Part shown: one piece after another, positions 57,415-64,000 of the stretch
Numbering within the stretch: the stretch's first letter is position 1
How the letters are laid out: every line of letters starts with the position of its first letter
Assembly: GCA_030374765.1 (NCBI GenBank)
Contig: JARGXX010000012.1
Location: forward strand, 1 to 64,000
Source: Agarophyton chilense
Lineage: Eukaryota; Rhodophyta; Florideophyceae; Gracilariales; Gracilariaceae
Direction of reading: 5' to 3'
DNA: 64,000 nt
Made by a program: the position numbers and the translations under genes
The notes under the pieces: generated by a model
Told to the model about the DNA's origin: nothing
Database searches by the model: none
Seen by the model: only the letters and a program-made list of their open reading frames with translations

Positions 57415-59729
57415 GTCCGGGGGACGTTTCCCTCAGCTTGGGGCTCCGCGTTGTCCTTGCGAAGGACCTGGGGTTGCGCGGACACCGCGCTAGGTCGTAG
57501 GGCCTGGTATCCTCTTCGTGGAGGCGTGAGTCCTGCCACGAAGTACACCATCGCCGGCATCCTTGCCGCTATCTCTGGAGAGGCCTCCATTATACGCTGT
57601 CGAGCCTGCGCTCGCATGGCCGGAGTGATCCACTCGCAATCAGCGACCACGTGGTCGGGATTGGCGCATAAGTAACAAGCTCCGTAAGCTTCGCGTCGCG
57701 TTGCATGCTGGCTCCGCTGGAGCCTTCGATCAACCCACCCAACGCGTTTGGGCTGCGCCCACTCCTCCATACGGGTGTTATAGTTTGACACTACCGGAAG
57801 CGCGGGGTCACTCTGTCCCAACGGGTCAGATTGCAGAAGGGTTTCCGCCTCTGTTGTGCTACAGCTGTAGCTTGGGTCCGTAGGCGGACCCTCTACATCG
57901 GTGCCGATATGCAGTATGGCGTCGTCGCCAAGATTACGGCCTGTCAGAGCCGTATCGGTGGAAAGGGTCGTACCCTCCAGTGACATCACCGGTGCCTTAG
58001 CCTGATACGGCTTAACATTCAACGGATGCCTCAGCGGTCGCGTCAGCCGTGACGTATGTCCATGAGACATAGCCAGTTCAACCGCAGCGTCCAAGGTCGT
58101 AAATCGATCGCGGTGGAGCTGGCGGTCTCGTGTCACACACGAAGCGACGCTGGGCAAGAGCCCTTCGATAAAGGAAGCAATTTGCTCTTCCTGTGAATAA
58201 ACCCCACCAAGTCTCGAGAACTTCAGGCGGACACGCTGCCCGAAAGACTGCTCAGTCTCACCAGCCCTCTGGCGTAGTAATCGGAGATCACGTACTAGAT
58301 CCTGGATATACTCATCCTTCGCGTAGCTGCGTAGCAGCCATTGGATAGCCTCTGTCCATGACTTGATTCCCGTGGAGGAATCGTCAATCGCGTCCACGTG
58401 CAAAGCACTGTCGTACGCTATACGGGCATTACCCGTCAGGAAGTACGGGAGTACTAACTTTGCCATACCTTCGGAGATTCCGTTGTTATTGGCCTCGCGT
58501 TTGAACGCCGCTAAAAAGGTCAGGACTGACATAGGATCTGCTCCGTCGAACCGACGGTTCGCCATGGTGGTATTGAACCGCTTGACCATAGAAGCGATAC
58601 GTCGCTTAACTTTCGAGCTCTCGCTTGTTGCTCGATTATCTAACCGATATGTCTTGTACGACAAGACTTTCTTGAAGCGGCTATTAGCAGGGTTAATCTC
58701 TGCGAGATTATGCTTCCGCAAGTCCGCACCGGACTCTGAGCTCGAGGATGATGTATCATCCGTGGACGAAGATTCCGAACCGGATTTGCGCTTCACCTTA
58801 GAGCGTTTGCGCTCCTGCTTGGCTCTGGAAGCCCTGGGCTTGTGTGAGGGAACCTCACCTTCTGATGGAGAAGTACCATGCTTCATAAGGAATGCCACCT
58901 GGCCTTGCAGGGCAGCTCGTTGGAACTCTAGGTCCTCGACCTTCTTGTCCAGGTTGACAATTCGAGTCTCCAGGCCCTGGAGCTCCTGTCCATTAGAAGT
59001 GACACCTCCTCGTTGTGTGGCATGCAACACCTGGCGGGGGATCTCGACCGCAAGAAAAGATTGAAGGTGTTGTTGCAGCGCAGCTTGCACTTCACCTACA
59101 ACCTTTACAGTTAGTTCGGCGAGTCGAGCTTCGAGGGATTCCCTCCAACTCCGCTCAGCCTCGTTAACCTGCTGGGTCACGAGCCTGAGCACGAGGTCTA
59201 CGACCTCGGCAACGACGAGCTGTCAGACTTGCACCGGTACTACGTCCATTGGAAGTCTTGGGGATGGAGTTTCATCCACGTTGATGGGAATTCCTCCCGA
59301 GGGTGGGGCATGAAGACCTTTTTCAGGGGGAAACACCTTACTGGGACGAACGGTATCAGTCGTCGTAGACTGTTTCACTGGGGGGTCCAGCCTCGGTAAG
59401 GGAAGGGGAGTGAACTCCACCCTAGGCGAGGTAGCAAGAGCTACCGATGGTGTGTTCACTGGCACACTAGGACCTGCAGGTCCGGAAGAAGAAGGTTCTT
59501 CCACGACTGGGGAGGGTGAGGAGGCTGCATCTCTCACAGTCGCTGACTGCACCTTTCCGGGCGTCGGGCCATGGGCTAACTGGGCAACTCGGAAAAGTTT
59601 CGGGGTTTTGCTTCCGCTGAGTGCTGAGGCGTTGTTCTTTGTAGCACTAGCCTCTCGACCACTGACCGAAACGAACTGATTGTCGTTCGAAGTCGAACGC
59701 CTGAAGGAAGCACCTGATCGGGTGCTCAT
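57411..59729 (-). pseudogene. Element 3 Gag, one in-frame TGA
   Basis: A frame of about 770 codons from an ATG at 59729, broken only by TGA (59223-59225, followed by CAG). N-terminal ~168 residues are Ser/Pro/Thr-rich. After the TGA come a coiled coil (LETRIVNLDKKVEDLEFQRA), a Ser/Asp-rich segment, the Gag domain (FLAAFKREANNNGISEGMA, FIEGLLPSVASCV) and a perfect CCHC knuckle CYLCANPDHVVADC. The layout matches element 2a Gag. Because the rest is open, the TGA may be a single recent nonsense change or a leaky stop. Confidence 0.82.
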
Positions 59730-59813
59730 GACTGGGTCCGGGTGACGACCTGGGCAAAAAGACGAGTATCTCCTTGAATTTGAAGAAGTGAGACTGCGTA
59801 GTCTCTTATGTTT

Positions 59814-59829
59814 CTAAGTCGGGAGACCA
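59814..59829 (-). promoter_or_regulatory. Primer binding site of element 3
   Basis: TGGTCTCCCGACTTAG on the minus strand, 4 bp from the 5' LTR end. It is identical to the PBS of element 2a although the LTRs are unrelated. Confidence 0.82.
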
Positions 59830-59833
59830 GAAA

Positions 59834-61014
59834 TGTAACGCAATGCGCTACTCGGGAGACCAGCCGCGGGCGGCGAGAGCTACACACAGGCAGAGCCTGG
59901 AAAGCCGGGGTCGGCTATCTGGCCCTAGAGTCGGCAACGACTCAAGACAGGCGTCGTCTCACAGGCGGGGAGTGTCGACTAGACACAGACTCCTATCGTT
60001 CCACAGGAGCTCTTGGCGTCCGGAAGACGTGCTCGGAGTGGTGTCGATCCGACACGAACCGAAGTGATCGGCCTGGATATACGCCGCGTATGACGAGTAG
60101 CCGGGGCGAGCCCCGGGATTGTACCAGAGCCCGGACGAGCGCCACGACCCTAACGTTGGCAACGACGCACCAACCACTTCACCCAACGGGTGGCGATAAC
60201 AAAGCAGGGCAAGCCCTGAGATTGTACCAGCGCTCAGACGAGAGCGTCTGCTTGGCTATGCCGGCTGGCGCCACAAAGTGGTAATCACTCACACCCAACG
60301 GGTGACGATAACAAAGCAGGGCAACCCCTGGGATTGAACCAGCGCCCAGAAGAATGCGCCTGCCTGGCTTTACCAGCTGCACCTGGAAGTGATACTCACT
60401 TATCCCAGGCTCCCGATCCACACCTCGGTATCCAACGGATACGGGTCTACAATCTGCTCGGGCAGTAGAACTGCCAGCGGTCCAATAGACCGAGAGAAAG
60501 TGCAATGCGCCACGCGGCGACCGATGGCCGTGAGGGCAAGGACTGGACGGGGAATTCTCGATAGGCTAAAACGCGAGAGATACCTCTGCAGCAGTTGATC
60601 AGACTGCTGCCTGTCTTGTCGGCGTCGACTGGGAACGAAGGTCTGATAACTCTATAGTCTCAAGACACGAACTAGTAGTTCGAAGGCGTCTTTCCCCTTT
60701 CTTGGACTTTACTTCGGTCTAGCCCCCGGCGACCCGGCGCTCAAGTACCGCCGGCCGCTTAGCAGTTAGCCATTACGATATATTACAACTAATAAATACA
60801 ATTAAAAATTACAAGGCAGCAGTGCAGAGCACTGTACCGTGCCAACCACACGAACTAGCTGCCGGCCATTGCCACACGTATGACACCTAGCGCCGTGCAC
60901 GGTATTCCATCCTGGCAGTATGCCAGCTATTACGGCGTCGGCACTGCTTAGTGTAAGGAGGTCGGAGGAGGGTGGCTACTTGTCCTCAATAAGGGCCCGG
61001 CGCGTTGCGTCACA
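59834..61014 (-). repeat. 5' LTR of element 3 (1181 bp)
   Basis: Pairs with 50090-51270 over its full length with about seven single-base differences. It starts TG at 61014 and ends CA at 59834 on the element strand. It is flanked on the right by the GGGCC target duplication (61015-61019). Confidence 0.93.
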
Positions 61015-61019
61015 GGGCC

Positions 61020-61155
61020 ATCCGAATTTTCACTTCAGAAAACAGTGCCACCTCACCACACCTTAGAGGGGATCGTAGTCATAACCCTCGGAGGGTTCAA
61101 TCCTCATTCTATGAGTTGCATCTTCAAGTTTCCCCTAACTGGGCGTTGCTCTACA
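61020..61155 (-). repeat. 3' LTR of element 2b, proximal part
   Basis: The remaining first 136 bp of the LTR, reading to the TG end at 61155. It has the same CTGAAGTGAAAATTC version as the 5' LTR of 2a. The adjoining polypurine tract TTAAGGAGGGGGAGA (minus strand, 61156-61170) shows this is a 3' LTR. Confidence 0.9.
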
Positions 61156-61236
61156 TCTCCCCCTCCTTAAGACGAGGAAGAACATTCCGAGCCGCGGGTG
61201 TCTCGCTTTCCGGTCACTATATAGACTGCTCTCCCA

Positions 61237-63093
61237 ATGGGGTCCTTCATCACTTTTCAGGATCGCCACAAAACCGTCACATCGGTACAACTTTCTCCTA
61301 CTCCTCCGCCTTTCGGCGATAAGCAACTTCTCGCAACAGCAGTCTCAACCAGCCCTCTCAAGGGAATGAACCCGTACGTCATCGACCCACTCTCGGGGCC
61401 GTCGGCCTCTGCGCCGGCGGACAACGAAACTCCCCAGCAGGGTGGATATTTCTCCGGTTTGGATGCGGCTCCGTCAGGTACCGAACCTTCCGCCTCGGCG
61501 AGCAATCGACATCCTCAGGAGGATTTGGACATTAACGCGGTGGCGTGGAACTCCGCTCATGCGATGCCCTTGGTAGCAAACTCCAGAGGTTGGATCTCAG
61601 ACGAATCCTTTCGAAGGTGGTGTCCCCTTACCGATCCGGTGATATATTCCCGCGCTCCGTGGTTCCATCCGACAGCGGTTCGCGACGATGAGCTCATCGA
61701 CTCCTACGTGGAGGACGGCTTATTGCCGGGTGGCCTACCTGTCGAGGTTGTACGTTCTCCCGATTGGAGGGCGCGGGTAGCCATAGAGCCTCAGTATCTA
61801 TACCGCAGTCGCGGGGAGTCCCTGGACAAGGCGCGCGCAGCGATGGCGGCTCTGGCCTACCAGCGATTGGAGAGGTCACGCTTTGACCATCTGGTTCCCC
61901 CGGAGTACGGGTTCGATGTCGCCTATTACCGCACGTACGGTGAGGTCTCCTACGGGGATAACCTGGCAGCCTTTCCCGAAGCCGAGTTCCGCGGACCGGG
62001 TTTTCCTCTCCGAGAAGATATGCTCCAATGCAGTCGTCCCATCCTTCGGGCTGAAATCAGGTACCTTCAACGGCAGTTTACCCAGTATGGGTTCGATCGA
62101 CGCGTGCGCTTCGAGCGCCGCTCGCGCTCCCGTTTCGGGTTCCTTGTCCCACATCCTCACGTGGAACTGGAGCGTATCCGTAACACGGCGAAGGTCGGGC
62201 GATTCGTGCCCCTTCCAGCTTGGTGGAGTAAGGTCGAGGTCCCCCGAGGGTGCTTTGCTGAACTGCCCCCGTGCATCTACTATATCGGGTCTCCTTTGAT
62301 GCACGACCCGAACTCGGGATACTGGGCCCTCGTTGCAGCCGAGTGGGCAGCCCGCGTAGCGGCGCATATCCTCTGAGATGCTCATGACCATTTCCGTATC
62401 TGGTATATTCCTCCGATGCTACGGACCATCATGCGTCAGATCGACCTTGTCCCAGAGTTGGGTTCGGCCAGCAGCGTGCAGGACCTGTATCCTATCTTGG
62501 ACGTGATCGACAACACCCAATGGGATCGAGTTCCAGTGGAAAATCAAGCCGCAGGGGAAGGATCCGCGCGAGACAAGTCTCCTGGCCGGTACGATCCGGG
62601 CTCCGGTAACTGGGTCTATTACAATCCCTTCGAAGGGGTTCGCATCAACGCGGCGCAAGCACGGGCGCTGATTGACTCGCCTCGACCGATGCCGGTGGGA
62701 CACCCGACGGGGTTCATTTATACAGACGATTACGAGTACGAGCCTCCAGTAGACCTGGACGATCCAGCGTTGGATAACGACATGCCAGCTCCTAGTAGAG
62801 TACTCCCTGTGGAGCCATCTGCACCCTTCCAACCAGTGCGAACGACCTCAGCTGCGGCGGCGAATGCATCCGGTGGCGGTCCATCTGCTCCCCCCGAGTG
62901 GAGTGTGAACACCCTTGCGCAGGCGCCGGTTGCCGCTCCGCAAGCGGATAGTGTGCGACAAGGCCTCGTGAACGCATGCATTCCGATTCCCCCGGGTATG
63001 ACGGATGTGACCCAGATGTTGGCTTTCGCCTCGGCGTACCATCAGGGTCAGAATCCCAACGGTGGGGCGGGTCCCTCCTCGGGCTTTCCGTAG
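61237..63093 (+). pseudogene. Antisense frame of element 2b, ~618 codons with one in-frame TGA
   Basis: On the strand opposite the element. One frame from ATG 61237 (a TATATA motif lies about 15-20 bp upstream) to TAG 63091, interrupted only by TGA at 62374-62376, in a different place from the element 3 stop. Residues about 30-110 are Ser/Pro-rich. The middle is Arg/Tyr-rich (VRFERRSRSRFGFLVPHPHV, LPAWWSKVEVPRGCF). The C-terminal third has WVYYNPFEGVRI, an acidic YEYEPPVDLDDP and a Pro/Ala-rich tail. It keeps the middle region missing in 2a. No known domain recognised. The length matches the element 3 frame (~605 codons). Confidence 0.75.
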
Positions 63094-63159
63094 TTCCGCC
63101 TTCGGGCAATTGTAGAGTCCATAGCTTGGCGACAATAGTAAACTTCTGATATTTGCATA

Positions 63160-63305
63160 ACTTCTTTTCTTCTTCCTTCCTAGGATCTTCTTCATCTTCT
63201 TCATTCCTTCTTAGGATCTTCTTCATCTTCTGCACTTCCTAGGGTCCAATCTTCTTCTTAATCTTCTTCTCCACTTCGTGGGTCTTCTTTTCCTTTTTTT
63301 CATCA
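63160..63305. repeat. Purine tract of element 2b (pyrimidine-rich on plus strand)
   Basis: CTTCTTC/ATCTTC repeats, the mirror of 37736-37881 in 2a, again between the end of the antisense frame and the end of the chromodomain frame. Confidence 0.75.
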
Positions 63306-63476
63306 TAAACTGTCCCGATAACCGGTGCTGTGTTCCCCGGTTAACGGCGCTAGGCCGAGGGCCAGCAAACATTTCCTCTCAATAGGTGTTCTTCGGGATA
63401 CTCTCCTCAATTCCTTTTCAGAGGTCTAACATCTTCCTCACTTCGAGGTCGCACCCACACCAGTTCCCGTGGTGGC

Positions 63477-63716
63477 TTACCCGACTTGGGCACGATCCAG
63501 ATTTGGAGGCAAGGTTACCCGAGCGCGTCGGTGATAGGATAAAACCTTAGACCTCGGAAGGTGCTCATTGGGTTCCACTGTATCCTCATCAGGCGAGAAT
63601 CCGTACCATCGGACTTGGTAGCGGACTTCTCCCTCGGGGGTGTAGATGTGACGCACGATGCGATCGATAACGAATTCCTGCGGGTACACTTTTCCCTGTT
63701 CGGGCTTCTCTTCCAT
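63477..63716 (-). CDS. Chromodomain peptide of element 2b
   Basis: 79 residues from the ATG equivalent to that in 2a, differing by one Ala-to-Pro change in the hinge before GEVRYQ. It has the chromodomain fold residues VIDRIVRHIY, VRWYGFSPDEDTVEP. Upstream sequence resembles the scarred junction of 2a as far as the window shows, which hints that 2b has the same pol deletion. Confidence 0.78.
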   Translation of the reverse strand: MEEKPEQGKVYPQEFVIDRIVRHIYTPEGEVRYQVRWYGFSPDEDTVEPNEHLPRSKVLSYHRRARVTLPPNLDRAQVG

Positions 63717-64000
63717 CTTGGAACGCTCTAGTTCCCTTGAGGATGTCAACGTAGGGTCTAGACACACCCCGGTGGGTTCTTTTCCGTGTTGCGAGCGGGT
63801 CTCAGCACTTCGTCCAAACGGCGCCGAGTGGCCTGTGGGCTACGTTGTAACTTCCGTCTAAGGAGTCAAAACGGCCCAGTTTTGGGTTCTTCTTAAATCT
63901 GAACTCTTTCCGATAACAACGGTGTTCTTAGATTCCGTGACGGTTGAGAAACCGCGACGCGGTAGCGTCTCCAATCTCAGGGGGGTAAGACTTCAACGTC

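Larger units (their letters stand above)
50090..61014 (-). mobile_element. Element 3: full-length Ty3/gypsy chromodomain retrotransposon (10.9 kb)
   Basis: Two 1181-bp LTRs, GGGCC target duplications, PBS, gag, pol (protease-RT-RNase H-integrase-chromodomain) and polypurine tract, plus a long antisense frame between pol and the 3' LTR. The LTRs differ at about seven positions, so the insertion is recent. Even so, gag has one TGA, pol has two small frameshifts and the antisense frame has one TAG, so this copy is probably not autonomous as assembled. Confidence 0.93.
49329..64000 (-). mobile_element. Element 2b: minus-strand relative of 2a, split by element 3 and running off the window
   Basis: Its 3' LTR (49329-50089 and 61020-61155) is at the left, followed by a polypurine tract (61156-61168), an antisense frame on the plus strand, a purine tract and the chromodomain peptide. 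The 5' part lies beyond 64000. Element 3 sits inside the LTR with a GGGCC duplication (50085-50089, 61015-61019). Whether 2b still has pol cannot be seen. Confidence 0.88.

Noticed and set aside
1..64000. CRISPR array or prokaryotic operons
   Set aside because: The regular repeats are long tandem units without unique spacers, and the telomeres and LTR elements show the DNA is eukaryotic nuclear.

Overview
The window is the left end of a eukaryotic chromosome. It opens with about 1.4 kb of C-rich telomere repeat (mostly CCCCTAAA, so TTTAGGGG on the G strand) and passes through a mosaic subtelomere into a retrotransposon-dominated region. Coding sequences show no obvious introns. The only plausible cellular genes lie in one 9.5-kb island. 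One carries an organelle-type presequence, and the window holds Ty3/gypsy chromodomain elements and a copia-like fragment. This fits an intron-poor alga or other protist, perhaps a red alga. That assignment is low-confidence, and the telomere-linked RecQ genes are otherwise best known from fungi.

Layout. 1-1417: terminal telomere tract. 1418-8887: tandem satellite of 349-bp units, each junction carrying a 72-nt tRNA-like sequence with matches to both Pol III boxes. 8878-10073: two interstitial telomere tracts around a 250-bp island. 10074-14996: five whole or partial copies of an ~845-bp subtelomeric unit ('A'), interrupted by two copies of an ~835-bp iteron-bearing unit ('B'). 14992-17463: 5' part of a copia-like gag-protease-integrase frame on the minus strand, cut by an A unit. 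18016-23949: two broken telomere-linked RecQ-like helicase genes separated by a third B copy.

24196-30663: an old, nonsense-riddled Ty3/gypsy element on the minus strand. 30664-33058: a poorly recognised stretch that includes its probable 5' LTR. 33059-39837: element 2a, a plus-strand LTR element with gag and a chromodomain but no protease, RT or integrase core. 39838-49328: cellular island with a GNAT acetyltransferase, a secreted malectin-like protein and a PD-(D/E)XK nuclease. 49329-50089 plus 61020-64000: element 2b, a minus-strand relative of 2a. Its 3' LTR was split by element 3 (50090-61014, 10.9 kb, 1181-bp LTRs, target duplication GGGCC), a full-length Ty3/gypsy chromovirus-like element.

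Three things stand out. (1) Elements 2b and 3 carry a homologous ~610-codon open frame on the strand opposite to gag-pol, between the chromodomain and the 3' LTR. 2a keeps a deleted copy. I do not recognise the protein. (2) Decay in the helicases and in element 1 is almost entirely in-frame nonsense with hardly any frameshifts. (3) The target-site flanks of 2a and 2b are shuffled in a way that suggests the cellular island was inverted by recombination between inverted elements.
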